The notes under the pieces: generated by a model
Database searches by the model: none
What the model was told of the DNA's origin: nothing
What the model saw: the letters and a program-made list of their open reading frames with translations, nothing else
Assembly (NCBI RefSeq): GCF_000418325.1
Contig: NC_021658.1
Span: 124,001-188,000 of the forward strand
DNA: 64,000 nucleotides
Direction: 5' to 3'
From: Sorangium cellulosum So0157-2
GTDB lineage: Bacteria; Myxococcota_A; Polyangia; Polyangiales; Polyangiaceae
Shown here: piece by piece, positions 34,491 to 43,546 of the stretch
Layout: every line of letters starts with the position of its first letter
How positions within the stretch are numbered: the first letter of the stretch is position 1
Program-made: the position numbers and the translations under genes

Positions 34491-34636
34491 GGCGTCAGCG
34501 TAGCCGATCGGCGGCGCGCCGGGGGCGCGGGAGCGTCGGCGCGAGGGAGCTCGGGTGCGTGCGGAGGAACAGCGGAGGCGCAGCGTGGTGCCGGGGCAGC
34601 AGCGGGCGCCGAGGCGCGGTCGCGTCTGGCGCGCGG

Positions 34637-35449
34637 TCAGGCGACGCCGTGTCGGGTCAGCCAGTCGAGCTGGCGCTCCCAGCCGTCGGCGGCGGCGTCG
34701 GGACGGTAGCTCGGCCGGTAGTCGGCGTAGAAGGCGTGCGGGGCGTCGGGGTAGACGCGGATGTCGGAGCGCGCGGCGCCGGGCGCGCCGCCGGCTTCGG
34801 GGGCCGCGCGGAGCGCTTGCTGCAGCTCGGTGACCGTCGAGAGGGGGATGCCCTGGTCCTGGCCGGCGTAGAGGCCCAGGACGGGGACCTGCAGCGCGCT
34901 CACCACGTCGATCGGGTGCTTCGGCTGCGCCTCGGTCCGGTCGCCGGTGAGGCGTCCGTACCAGGCGACCGCTGCCTTGAGCGCGGGGTTGTGCGCGGCG
35001 TAGAGCCACGTGATGCGCCCGCCCCAGCAGAAGCCCACTGCGGCCGCCTTGGTGGCGTCGGCCTCGCCGGAGGCGCGCGCGAAGGCGATGCTGGCGTCGA
35101 GGTCGGAGAGCACCTGGCGGTCGGGCACGCGGCCGGCCAGCGCCCGGAACTCGTCGATGGTGCTGAGGCGGCTCGGGTCGCCTTGGCGGACGAACAGATC
35201 CGGGGCGAGGGCGTAGTAGCCGCGCTTCGCGAAGCGGCGGACCACGTCGCGGATGTGCTCGTGGACGCCGAAGATTTCCTGGATGACGAGCACCAGCGGG
35301 AACGGCCCGCCGGAGGCGGGGTGGGCGCGGTAGCCGGGGAGGTCGCCGGCCGGCGCGGGAACGGTGACGGCGCCGGCGATGAGGCCGGCGTCGTCGGTGT
35401 GGATGGGGCTCGGAGCGTTGCTCTCGGCGATGGGCGTGGAGGCGGTCAT
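34637..35449 (-). CDS. Dienelactone-hydrolase family protein (Cys nucleophile)
   Basis: The 270-aa enzyme starts at ATG 35449. VLVIQEIFGVHEHIRDVVRR and GYYALAPDLFVRQGD match dienelactone hydrolases. The nucleophile is the Cys in VGFCWGGRITWL, the acid the Asp in LYAGQDQGIPL and the base the His in YPDAPHAFYADYRPSY. It probably opens a lactone or hydrolyses a small ester. Repeat array D starts less than 50 bp before the start codon, with no visible ribosome site between, so the array may have replaced or moved the natural promoter. Confidence 0.85.
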   Translation of the reverse strand: MTASTPIAESNAPSPIHTDDAGLIAGAVTVPAPAGDLPGYRAHPASGGPFPLVLVIQEIFGVHEHIRDVVRRFAKRGYYALAPDLFVRQGDPSRLSTIDEFRALAGRVPDRQVLSDLDASIAFARASGEADATKAAAVGFCWGGRITWLYAAHNPALKAAVAWYGRLTGDRTEAQPKHPIDVVSALQVPVLGLYAGQDQGIPLSTVTELQQALRAAPEAGGAPGAARSDIRVYPDAPHAFYADYRPSYRPDAAADGWERQLDWLTRHGVA

Positions 35450-35487
35450 GGCCTGGGTCTGAGCAGTGGCCGTGCCAGAGGTGGGAG

Positions 35488-35954
35488 CGACCGACCCGGG
35501 TTGAGGAGCGACCAACCGGAGCGACCGGAGCGACCGACCCGGGTTGAGGAGCGACCGACCCGGGTTGAGGACGACCGACCCGAGGACGACCGACCAGGAC
35601 GACCGACCCGGGTTGAGGACGACCGACCCAGGTTGAGGTAGCCGAGGTTGAGGAGCGACCGACCCGGGTTGAGGAGCGACCGACCCAGGTTGAGGTGACC
35701 GACCCAGGTTGAGGTGACCGACCCAGATTGAGGTAGCTCAGGTTGAGGTAGCTGGAGGTGACCGACCCAGGTTGAGGTAGCTGACTGAGGTTGGGGTAGC
35801 CGAGGTTGGGGTAGCCAGGTTGGGGTAGCCGAGGTTGAGGTAGCCGGCCCAGGTTGAGGTAGCTGCCCAGGTTGAGGTAGCTGCCCAGGCCAAGGTAGCT
35901 GCCCAGGTTGAGGTAGCTGCCCAGGTTGAGGTAGCTGCCCAGGTTGAGGTAGCT
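35488..35954 (+). repeat. Intergenic repeat array D, two sub-families
   Basis: About 25 copies lie in one direction. The left part uses CGACCGACCCGGGTTGAGGA or its GACCCAGG form. The right part uses the shorter CCAGGTTGAGGTAGCTGC in near-regular register of about 18-20 bp. The change from one unit to the other is gradual, as if the array grew by local duplication. Unit length is not a multiple of three overall and no gene is encoded. It separates two dienelactone-hydrolase-type genes. Confidence 0.92.
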
Positions 35955-36014
35955 AACCGAGGCACCCGCCTTATGTCCGAAGCGGCATGTGCCCACGGCC
36001 GCGCTCCTGTGCAG

Positions 36015-36866
36015 CTACCCCGCTGCCCGGACGCCCTCGCCGGCGACCGCATACGGCCGCGGCTGCGCGACGACGCCGATACGCTCGGCGAAGAACTCCC
36101 GCGTGCGCCGCCACGAGAGCCCCGCCGCATCGGCGTGGTACGCGGGCCGCGTCTCGTTGAAGAACCCGTGCCGCGTCCCCGGATACACGAACGAGATCAG
36201 CTCCCGCCCCGCAGCCCGGAACGCCTCCTGCACCGCGCGCGCCTTCGGCGTGATCGCCGGATCCTCCTCCGCATAGTGCACCTGCAGCGGAAAGCGCACG
36301 CTCGTCACCTGGTCCAGCGGCGGCGCCTGCCCGTAGAAGACCGCGCCCGCCGCGAGCTCCACGCCGGCAACCGCCAGCTGTCCCACCAGCCCTCCGCCCA
36401 GCGAAAAGCCGACCGCGGCGATGCCCCCCGGGCGCACGTCGAACCGCCCAGCCAGGTGCACCGCCGCCGCCCTCGCGTCAGGCAGGTACATCGACGTATC
36501 GCGGTCGCTGAACCAGGCGCACACCGCCTTCAGCCGCTCCTGCTCGCCCGCCGGCAGCCGCGCGACCACCTCGTCGCGGTCCGGAGCGCGCAGCAGCCCG
36601 ACGCCGCGAGCCACCTCGGCCTCGGTGAAGGTCCGGTGAACCGCGTCGTGCGAGTACAGGTCCGGCGCGAACGCGAGGTAACCCTCCTGCGCGAAGCGCC
36701 TCGCCAGCTCGACCGTGTGGGCGGTGAGCCCCAGCCCCTCATGGAGGATCAGCACCGCCGGCGCCGGCGCGCGCCCGGCCGACGACGGGCGGACCTGCAC
36801 CGCCTCGACCGGCCCATGGGGACCCCGGAACGACGTCCTCTCGACGCCTGCGCTCGCGGCGGTCAC
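36015..36866 (-). CDS. Dienelactone-hydrolase-like protein with Ser nucleophile
   Basis: The 283-aa product starts at GTG 36866, overlapping the stop of the dioxygenase gene by GTGA. AVLILHEGLGLTAHTVELAR and GYLAFAPDLYSHD place it in the dienelactone hydrolase family. The elbow is VGFSLGGGLVG (Ser where the classical family has Cys). HYAEEDPAITPKA gives the acid and PGTRHGFFNETRPAY the His. Translational coupling to the TauD-type enzyme suggests that both act on the same compound, for example hydroxylation followed by hydrolysis; this is inference. Confidence 0.8.
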   Translation of the reverse strand: MTAASAGVERTSFRGPHGPVEAVQVRPSSAGRAPAPAVLILHEGLGLTAHTVELARRFAQEGYLAFAPDLYSHDAVHRTFTEAEVARGVGLLRAPDRDEVVARLPAGEQERLKAVCAWFSDRDTSMYLPDARAAAVHLAGRFDVRPGGIAAVGFSLGGGLVGQLAVAGVELAAGAVFYGQAPPLDQVTSVRFPLQVHYAEEDPAITPKARAVQEAFRAAGRELISFVYPGTRHGFFNETRPAYHADAAGLSWRRTREFFAERIGVVAQPRPYAVAGEGVRAAG

Positions 36867-37846
36867 GCCTGCACCTCCGCCTCGGACGCCTTCTCCTTTC
36901 GGACGGGCTTCAGCTTGCTCGGGGGCCGCGTGCCGAACGGCTCGCCGGCCACGATCTCGGAGCGCACCCCGTCGACCCCGACCGGGATGTCCCCGGTCAG
37001 CGTCACGCGGTAGAGCACGCGCTCGACGTCGAGGTGCCCGAGGTCCTGCGGGCCGAGGTGCGCGGTGGCCCGGTTGTCCCAGAACGCGACGCTGCCCGGC
37101 TCCCACCGGAACCGCACGGTGTACGCCGGGCGGCTGATCTGCTCGAACAGCAGGTCGAGGATCGCGCTGCTCTCGCGCGGCGACAGGCCGACGATGTGGC
37201 TGGTGAACCCGGGGCTGACGAACAGCGCGCGCTCGCCGGTCTCGGGGTGGACGCGCACCACCGGGTGGATCGAGATGAGCGGGTTCTCCCGCACCTTGCG
37301 CAGGTACGGGCTGTCCTGGTCCTGCGGGGCGAACCTCAGCCCGAAGCGGTGCTCGGCGCGCAGGCCGTCGACGAGCGCGCGCAGCGGCGCGGACAGCCCC
37401 TCGTAGGCCGCCACGAGGTTGGTCCAGGTCGTGTCGCCGCCGTAGGGCGGCAGGATGTGCGCCCGCAGGATCGACGCCGCCGGCGGGTTCACGGCCGCGG
37501 TGACGTCGGTGTGCCAGCGGTTCTCGTAGCTGAAGCGCTTGCCGTAGCGGCGATCGTAGCGGCGGCTGTCGATGGCGAGGATCTCCGGGTGCTCGTCGAA
37601 CGGCTCGTCCTCGTGCGGGTGCGCGTAGGTCACCTCGCCGAAGCGAGCGGCGAAGGCGATCTGCTCGGCGTGCCCGAGCGGCTGGTTCCGGAAGAAGACG
37701 ACCTTCCACTTCAGCAGCGCCGCGCGGATGGCCGCCACGGACTCGTCAGGCAGCGGCCTGGAGATGTCGGCGCCGTGGATCTCGGCGCCGATGTGCCCTG
37801 CGAGCGGCTTCACCTGGATGGATGAATCGGATGGTCTCTGGCTCAT
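36863..37846 (-). CDS. TauD/TfdA-family Fe(II)/2-oxoglutarate dioxygenase
   Basis: The 327-aa enzyme carries the 2-His-1-Asp iron site: RWHTDVTAAVNPPAAS (His and Asp) and WDNRATAHLGPQDLGHL (second His), followed by the 2-oxoglutarate-binding Arg in RVLYRVTLTGD. GGDTTWTNLVAAYEGLS is the usual family block. It would hydroxylate an unknown small molecule, by analogy taurine or an aryloxyacid. GGAGGAG lies a few bases before the ATG. It is the first gene of a coupled pair with the Ser-type hydrolase. Confidence 0.9.
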   Translation of the reverse strand: MSQRPSDSSIQVKPLAGHIGAEIHGADISRPLPDESVAAIRAALLKWKVVFFRNQPLGHAEQIAFAARFGEVTYAHPHEDEPFDEHPEILAIDSRRYDRRYGKRFSYENRWHTDVTAAVNPPAASILRAHILPPYGGDTTWTNLVAAYEGLSAPLRALVDGLRAEHRFGLRFAPQDQDSPYLRKVRENPLISIHPVVRVHPETGERALFVSPGFTSHIVGLSPRESSAILDLLFEQISRPAYTVRFRWEPGSVAFWDNRATAHLGPQDLGHLDVERVLYRVTLTGDIPVGVDGVRSEIVAGEPFGTRPPSKLKPVRKEKASEAEVQA

Positions 37847-38066
37847 GGGTCTCCTCCGCGTGGTCCCCCCCGTCGCGGTTACGGGGGTCGGGTATGCGTG
37901 CGCCGTGCCAGGGAGCGAGCCGCGGCGTACGCGCCTGGAGACGGCGAGGCGAGGGCACGCACCGAGCGCGCAGCGGGAACGTGTGGACGCGTGACGCGGA
38001 TGGCGGCTTCACGCGGGCCACCGCGCCTCCCGCTCGCGTCATCACGCTGCGGCGACCGCGTCCGCC
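37847..38066. other. Intergenic region
   Basis: Two hundred and twenty bp hold the promoter of the dioxygenase gene on the left (minus strand) and the end of a broken gene on the right. No other feature is seen. Confidence 0.3.
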
Positions 38067-38583
38067 TCACCGTGCGCTGCGGCCCAACCTCGCGCGAAGA
38101 CGATTCAAGTGAGCCTCATCCTGCTGCAGGGCCGTGTGGCCGATCGACCGGAGATACTCCACGTAATTGCGCATTGCACCGGCGGCTCGAGGGATGTTGC
38201 CAAGCGCCTCATACATCGATCCCGATGTTCCAGCTCGACGCAGCTTCCGCCTCCCGATCGCCGATCTCACAGGCGATCGCCATCTGGTGCAGCCGGATCG
38301 CCTCGCGCGCCTCGCCCAGGCACGCGTACGCGTTGCCCAGGTTGCACAGCATCTCGCCTTCACCGCGTCGACCCCCGATCTGCACCGGGACCGAGAGCGC
38401 CTGCTCGCTCAGCGCAATGGTCCTTCGCAGGTCGCCGATCTCGACGTAGGCGCTTCCGAGCAGGCCGAGGTGATAGGCTTCCTCCGCGCGTAGCCCGAGT
38501 CGTCGGGCCGCTTCGTCCCGGTCGCGGACGTCGGTGGGCGCGTACGAGATGAAGACGTCGACTGGGGTGCACCGCGCGACCAC
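38067..38583 (-). pseudogene. Broken TIR-TPR gene (internal deletion plus frameshift)
   Basis: From ATG 38583 the frame starts like a TIR domain (VDVFISYAPTDVRDRDEAAR), but after about ten residues it runs straight into tetratricopeptide repeats (AEEAYHLGLLGSAYVEIGDL, then GEMLCNLGNAYACLGEAREA). The rest of the TIR domain and any central ATPase are absent. After NIGI at about 38215 a one-base shift is needed to continue as SMYEALGNIPRAAGAMRNYV and YLRSIGHTALQQDEAHL. The intact relatives (TIR-NB-TPR type) are large signalling or defence proteins. This one is a deletion derivative and not functional. Confidence 0.7.
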
Positions 38584-38818
38584 GGGCGTGAGCGTACCAG
38601 GACCGGCGCGAACGGAGCTGCCGTTCCGCCTCCGAGAAGCTGTTTCGGAGGGAGCTCATCGCTCCTCGCGGCGGCCGTTGACACCGCGGCTCGTTCCGCG
38701 ACCATCGCCTCATGGCGCGCACAGCTCCGGTCCCCGGCATCCCTGCCATCCCTGGAATGAGCCCCGGTGTCTTCATCCTGGGCGGCGGCGCCTCCGGGGG
38801 AGGACGGGAACCGCGTTC

Positions 38819-40096
38819 ATGAGCATCGCAATGCGCGACGATCTGCCGAGCGCCCCGGGGCTCGAGGATCTGGGGCCGCTGGGCTCGCTCGCGCCGCGCG
38901 AGGAGGCGGTGGTGCGCATTGCACGCTCCGGAAACCCGTTCGAGCCACGACCTCCGCTGCCAGCCGACGATCCTGCCGCCCTCCGCGAGGCGGCGCGGCT
39001 GGTCGGCGAAGGGCTCGTCCTCCGCCAGCGTCACAACCACGGAGCGCAGGCCGCGCTCCTGACCGGGTGGGTCGAGGGGGCGCTGGGGCCGCCGCGCAGG
39101 GCTCGCGCGATCGGGCCTTCGGAGCAGCTGCTCTGGTTCGACGGCGCGATCGTCCTGCTGCTGGCCGACGCCTTGACCGTGGCGTGCGCGACCACCGAGC
39201 GGCTCCGGGCGTTGCTCGCACACCCTGTGCCGTCCGGGCTCTCGCCCGCGCCGGCGAGGTACTCCTACGGCCCGATCGCCGGCCTTTCGCAGCCCGGAGC
39301 GCCGCTCGGGTCGTTGGACTCCATGGACCGATACTTCCCGGAGGCGTTCGCGCTTCACGAGGCGGAGGGCGGCTGCTGGGTTCGCGGGGTGCTCCAGGGC
39401 GCTTTCGAGACGCAGTTCCAGGTGAAGCCCGGCGGGGGCATCGCCACGGCTCCGCGTCACCCCGATCGGTTCGCGCGGGCCAGCTCGTTCGGCGAGTGGC
39501 AGCCGGGGTTGCGGGAGCAGGATGGCCTGCGCGCCCAGCTCGAGAGATTCCGGGCATCGGAGGCGCTCACGAACGCGGTGCTCGCCGTGGACGAGCTCGT
39601 GGGCGGGTTCCGCGGGCAGCGAGGGATTTCGATCCTCGCCCCGTGGGCGGCGAGCGTGATCCGTGAACGGACCGTGTCCGGCATCTGGTCTGCGCCGGTT
39701 CACCCGTACAACGGAGCCTGGTTCGTCGGCTGGACCGAGAATACTTCGGTGCGCACAGGCATCTACGTGGACGAGACGGGCGGGGTGTGGGCCTCGTGGC
39801 AGGAGCCAGACGACGACGAGGTGCAAGTGCGCCTGGTGGGCACGAGCATCGAGCGCTGGTTCGAACGTCAGATATACCTTCTCGAGAACGGCTATGCGTC
39901 GGAGGCCACGTGCCAATCGGAGGAGGCGTTGCCGCCCGGGCTCGATCTCCGCGAAGACCTCTCCGACGCCGCTGCGCAGGTCTTCGTGGACGGGGATGCC
40001 GTGTGGCTCGTGGAGGAGCGCGGCATTCAGCGGATGTCCCGCCGCGCGCCCAGCGTTTCGGACGTGCTGGCGATCGCAGGACGCTTCGGGGGATGA
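38819..40096 (+). CDS. Hypothetical protein, 425 aa
   Basis: I do not recognise the family. Starting at ATG 38819 or 38831, the protein has no signal peptide or membrane helix. Regular blocks include ALREAARLVGEGLVLRQRHN, GPSEQLLWFDGAIVLLLADA, WSAPVHPYNGAWFVGWTENT and IERWFERQIYLLENGYASEA. The last third, with many Trp and Asp, looks like a sugar- or ligand-binding beta fold. Codon use fits a real gene. Confidence 0.65.
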   Translation: MSIAMRDDLPSAPGLEDLGPLGSLAPREEAVVRIARSGNPFEPRPPLPADDPAALREAARLVGEGLVLRQRHNHGAQAALLTGWVEGALGPPRRARAIGPSEQLLWFDGAIVLLLADALTVACATTERLRALLAHPVPSGLSPAPARYSYGPIAGLSQPGAPLGSLDSMDRYFPEAFALHEAEGGCWVRGVLQGAFETQFQVKPGGGIATAPRHPDRFARASSFGEWQPGLREQDGLRAQLERFRASEALTNAVLAVDELVGGFRGQRGISILAPWAASVIRERTVSGIWSAPVHPYNGAWFVGWTENTSVRTGIYVDETGGVWASWQEPDDDEVQVRLVGTSIERWFERQIYLLENGYASEATCQSEEALPPGLDLREDLSDAAAQVFVDGDAVWLVEERGIQRMSRRAPSVSDVLAIAGRFGG

Positions 40097-40313
40097 CCTC
40101 GGACATCTCGGACCTGCCGGACGGCCGGCGCCCACGACGTCCCCCTCGCACCTGGGTGGGCGTGCCGCCACGAGCAGCGCCGAACCAGCCCGCCGCCGCG
40201 GACCCGCCGCCGCGCCCCCGCCGCCGCGCCCCCGCGCGCCCGCGGCGCGATCTCGACGCGCACCGCGATCGCAGCCCGCCGCACGACGGGGTCCGTCGAG
40301 TAAGCTGCGCCGC

Positions 40314-41975
40314 ATGAAGGTACCCCGACTCACGGGCCGCGCGCTCACCGCAGCGCGCCTCGCGGCCGAGGCGCCCGGATCGTCCGCCGCGCTCCGGAAG
40401 GTGCTCAAGCGCACCCTGGGCATCGACCGCCTCGCGTCGCTCCCGGAAGCATGGCGCGACGAGATCCCCGCGCAGGCCCGCCCGATCCAGGCCGCGGCGG
40501 CGCGGCGCTGGGACGACGCCGCGCTCGGCGCGCTCCCGCGCCGCGACTGGCCCAGGACCTCGCTCGCCTACGCGGCGGCCTACCGCCAGGGCGCCGCCGA
40601 CCCGCGCCGCGTCGCCGAGCGCGCCCTGTCCGAGATCGACGCGCTCGCCGCGCAGCGCCCGTGCATGAACATCGCCGTCGCCGCCGCGCGCGAGGCGGCG
40701 CTCCGCGACGCCGACGCGGCGGCCGCGCGCCACGCCGCCCGCCGGGCGCGCGGCCCGCTCGACGGCGTGCCCTTCCTCGTCAAGGACGAGTTCGACGTCG
40801 AGGGCCTCGCGACCACGCTCGGCTCGCGCTGCGGCCCGCTCGCGCCCGCGCCGCGCGACGCCGCCGTCGTCGCCCGGCTCCGCCAGGCGGGCGCCGTGCT
40901 CCTCTGCAAGACGGTGCTGACCGAGTGGGGGATGTCGCCGCTCGGCAACAACGTCCACCAGCGCATGCCCCACAACCCGCACCACAGCGAGCGCGCCGCC
41001 GGCGGCTCCTCCACCGGCTCCGCCGTGGGCGTCGCGCTCGGGCTCGCGCCGCTCGCGGCCGGCGGCGACGGCGGCGGCTCGATCCGGACGCCCGCCGCGC
41101 TGAACGGCGTCTTCGGCCTCAAGCCCACCTTCGGCCGCGTGAGCCGCGCCGGCGACGGCTTCAAGGGCTCGGTCGCCCACGCCGGCCCGATCGCCTGCAG
41201 CGCGGCCGACCTCGCCCTCTTCCTCGACGCCGTCGCCAGCGAGCCCGACCCCGACGACGACCTCACCGCGTGGGCGCCCCCGCCGCCGCCCGGCGGCTTC
41301 GGCGCGCTCCTCGGCGCCGGCGTGCGCGGCCTGCGCATCGGCGTCGACGAGGCGGAGTGGCGCGACGCCAGCGTCCCGATCGCGAGCGCGTGCCGGGGCG
41401 CGCTGCGCGCGCTCGAGCGCGAGGGGGCCGTCCTCGTGGACGTGCAGATCCCGATCGCCCGGTACGCGGCGCAGATCGGCTACCTCGTCATCGGCCCCGA
41501 GTCGCTCGAGGCCCACCAGCGCGCCTTTCGGGAGCAGCGCGACCTCATCAGCGAGGACCTGCGCGTCACCTTCAGCGTGCTCTCGGGCGTCACCGAGCGC
41601 GAGCGGCGCGACGCCGCGCGGCTGCGCGCGGGGATGCGGCGCGAGGTGGCGCGGGCCCTCGCCGGCGTCGACGTGCTCGCGCTCCCGACGACCGCGATCA
41701 CCGCGCCCCGCTACCAGGAGGCCGAGGAGGGGCGCGCCTTCCTCGATCCCGCGGCCCTCGACGGGGTGTGCCGCTTCGCCTTCCTCGCCAACCTCACCGG
41801 CCTCCCCGCCGGCACCGCGCCCGTCGGCATCGACGCCGAGCGCCTGCCCATCGGCCTGCAGATCATCGGCGACGCCTGGGACGAGGCGGCGGTCCTCGCC
41901 GTCCTCGCCCACCTCGAGCGGTCCGAGCTCGCCGTCGCCCCGCGGCCCCCGGGAGGCATCGACCTGCTCCGGTAG
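40314..41975 (+). CDS. Amidase signature family hydrolase
   Basis: The 553-aa protein has the Ser-cisSer-Lys triad of amidases: Lys in VPFLVKDEFDVEGLATT, cis-Ser in RAAGGSSTGSAVGVAL and the nucleophile in GGDGGGSIRTPAALNGVFG. About 60 N-terminal residues precede the domain. The C-terminal ANLTGLPAGTAPVG and LPIGLQIIGDAWDEA are also typical. It would cleave an amide bond. The substrate is unknown; a non-GatA amidase is likely because no gat partners are near. The start ATG 40314 has no clear ribosome site. Confidence 0.9.
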   Translation: MKVPRLTGRALTAARLAAEAPGSSAALRKVLKRTLGIDRLASLPEAWRDEIPAQARPIQAAAARRWDDAALGALPRRDWPRTSLAYAAAYRQGAADPRRVAERALSEIDALAAQRPCMNIAVAAAREAALRDADAAAARHAARRARGPLDGVPFLVKDEFDVEGLATTLGSRCGPLAPAPRDAAVVARLRQAGAVLLCKTVLTEWGMSPLGNNVHQRMPHNPHHSERAAGGSSTGSAVGVALGLAPLAAGGDGGGSIRTPAALNGVFGLKPTFGRVSRAGDGFKGSVAHAGPIACSAADLALFLDAVASEPDPDDDLTAWAPPPPPGGFGALLGAGVRGLRIGVDEAEWRDASVPIASACRGALRALEREGAVLVDVQIPIARYAAQIGYLVIGPESLEAHQRAFREQRDLISEDLRVTFSVLSGVTERERRDAARLRAGMRREVARALAGVDVLALPTTAITAPRYQEAEEGRAFLDPAALDGVCRFAFLANLTGLPAGTAPVGIDAERLPIGLQIIGDAWDEAAVLAVLAHLERSELAVAPRPPGGIDLLR

Positions 41976-42044
41976 CGGGACCGCTGACGCTGCTCGACCG
42001 TGATAGAGTGTCGCCTCGTTCCATCGAGTCCACGGAGATCTGGA

Positions 42045-42740
42045 ATGGGTCAGAGCGCCGGAAGTCATCGTCCTGACGTCGAGAGCGCTCCGGCGCCGTG
42101 GACGCTGACCGGCGACGCCTACATCGCGATGCTCGAGCTCCCGGAGCGCCTGCTCCGGGAGCGGTGCTTCATCCCGGAGGCGCTCCGCCCGCGCTTCGAC
42201 GGGCGCTACAGCCTGCTCATGGCGCTCGACTACACGTCGTCGAACGTGGGGCCTTATCGCGAGCTCCTGTTCATCCCCGGGCGCTTCCGCACGCGCCGCG
42301 GGCTGCGCTGGTCGATCAGCAAGATCTACGTCAGCTCGTGGGAGAGCGTGGTGAGCGGCCAGGTCAACTGGGGTATCCCGAAGGAGCGCGCCGATTTCGA
42401 GCTCGCGCGCGAGGCCGACGGCGCCGAGCGGCTCCGGGCGTCGCAGGGGGGCGACGTCTTCGCCGACGTGCGCTTCGCGGCCGCGGGCCCGAGCCTGCCC
42501 GCCTCGAGCGCGCTCGTGCCCGCGCGCCTCCGCGGGCTCGTGCACCACCGCGACGGGCGCGATTACTTCTGCACGCCGACCGCGGCCGGGCGCGTCCGCC
42601 GCGCGCGCCTGCTCGACGCGCGCGTCGATCCGGCGCGCATGCCGCCCATCGACGCCGGGCGGGTCGTGTTCGCCGTCCAGCTCTCCGGCTTCCGGGCCGA
42701 GTTCCCGGCGGCCGACGTCGAGCTCCCCGACGCTGCCTGA
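42045..42740 (+). CDS. Acetoacetate-decarboxylase-like protein
   Basis: The 231-aa protein shows the ADC fold pattern. YSLLMALDYTSSNVGPYREL is the first part, and a Lys follows the Trp-Gly pair in VNWGIPKERADFELARE, at the place of the Schiff-base Lys of acetoacetate decarboxylase. FAVQLSGFRAEFPAAD closes the domain. GGAG precedes the ATG by about 6 nt. Many relatives are not decarboxylases, so only fold and a possible Lys-based chemistry are claimed. Confidence 0.7.
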   Translation: MGQSAGSHRPDVESAPAPWTLTGDAYIAMLELPERLLRERCFIPEALRPRFDGRYSLLMALDYTSSNVGPYRELLFIPGRFRTRRGLRWSISKIYVSSWESVVSGQVNWGIPKERADFELAREADGAERLRASQGGDVFADVRFAAAGPSLPASSALVPARLRGLVHHRDGRDYFCTPTAAGRVRRARLLDARVDPARMPPIDAGRVVFAVQLSGFRAEFPAADVELPDAA

Positions 42741-42779
42741 GCCCGAGGGCGCGCGACGCTCGCGCCCGGCGCGGCGCGC

Positions 42780-43356
42780 TCAGCGCCCCGGTGCGGCGCC
42801 CACCTCGGCGGGCCCGCCGGCGCTCGCGGCCGCGCTGCGCGGGAACTGCGTGGGCGCGAGCAGCGGAGCTCCTCGCAGCGGCGGTTCACTCTCGCCCGAG
42901 CGCCTCGCTGGCGCCGCCCTCGCGCGCCGCGCGGCGCAGGGCCGAGAGGCGCGGGCCCAGCACGTTGATGGCGAGGACCCCGAGGGCGTGCGCATGGGGA
43001 GCGCGGGGTCGGCGAAGAACATCACCCCGAAGCGCGAGTAGAGGACATCGCCACGTTCGCGGCGCCGGCCGCCTGCGCCGCCGCGCGCGCCCTGTCCAGC
43101 ATCGGCGCCGAGACATCCACGCCGATCACGGCGCCCGAGGGGCCACGCGGCGGCCGAGATCGAGCGTCGTGTCGCCGATGCCACAGCCGACGTCGAGGAC
43201 GCGCTCGCCCGCGGCGATCCCGGCGCGATCCATGGCGAGGGCGCCGAGCGGCCGGATCTGCGCCGAGATGACGTCGTGGAGGGCCACCCACTTCGGTCCG
43301 GCGACCTCGTTCCAGTACTGGATCTGGTCGGCGTTCGGCCCGGAGATCGTGATCAT
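42780..43356 (-). pseudogene. Frameshifted SAM-dependent methyltransferase
   Basis: The gene opens well at ATG 43356 (MITISGPNADQIQYWNEVAG, then GERVLDVGCGIGDTTLDLG, the SAM-binding motif I). At about 43140 a base is missing: the sequence continues in another frame as GAVIGVDVSAPMLDRARAAA, and near 43045 it changes frame again into DVLYSRFGVMFFADPALPMR. The part between AANVA and DVLYSR, usually about 20 residues with motif II, is also deleted. The product is therefore non-functional. Relatives are UbiE-like class I methyltransferases. Confidence 0.75.
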
Positions 43357-43546
43357 CGCTCGAGCTCCTTTCGATGCGCGCGCGGCGGGCTGCGCCGGCG
43401 GCCCCCGAGAGCTACCTCCGATCTCGGTCAAATTCCACACCGCCACGGTCGCGGCCTCCGCCGATTGGCCGCCGCGCTCCGGGCCAGGTGTGGCTGCATG
43501 GATGCAGGGATGAGCGCCGCGCGCTCTTGCCGGGCGGGGCGCGCGC

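Noticed and set aside
40125..40313. Arg/Pro-rich frames between the 425-aa protein and the amidase gene
   Set aside because: Low-complexity CGC/CCG runs, no ribosome site and no similarity to anything recognised.
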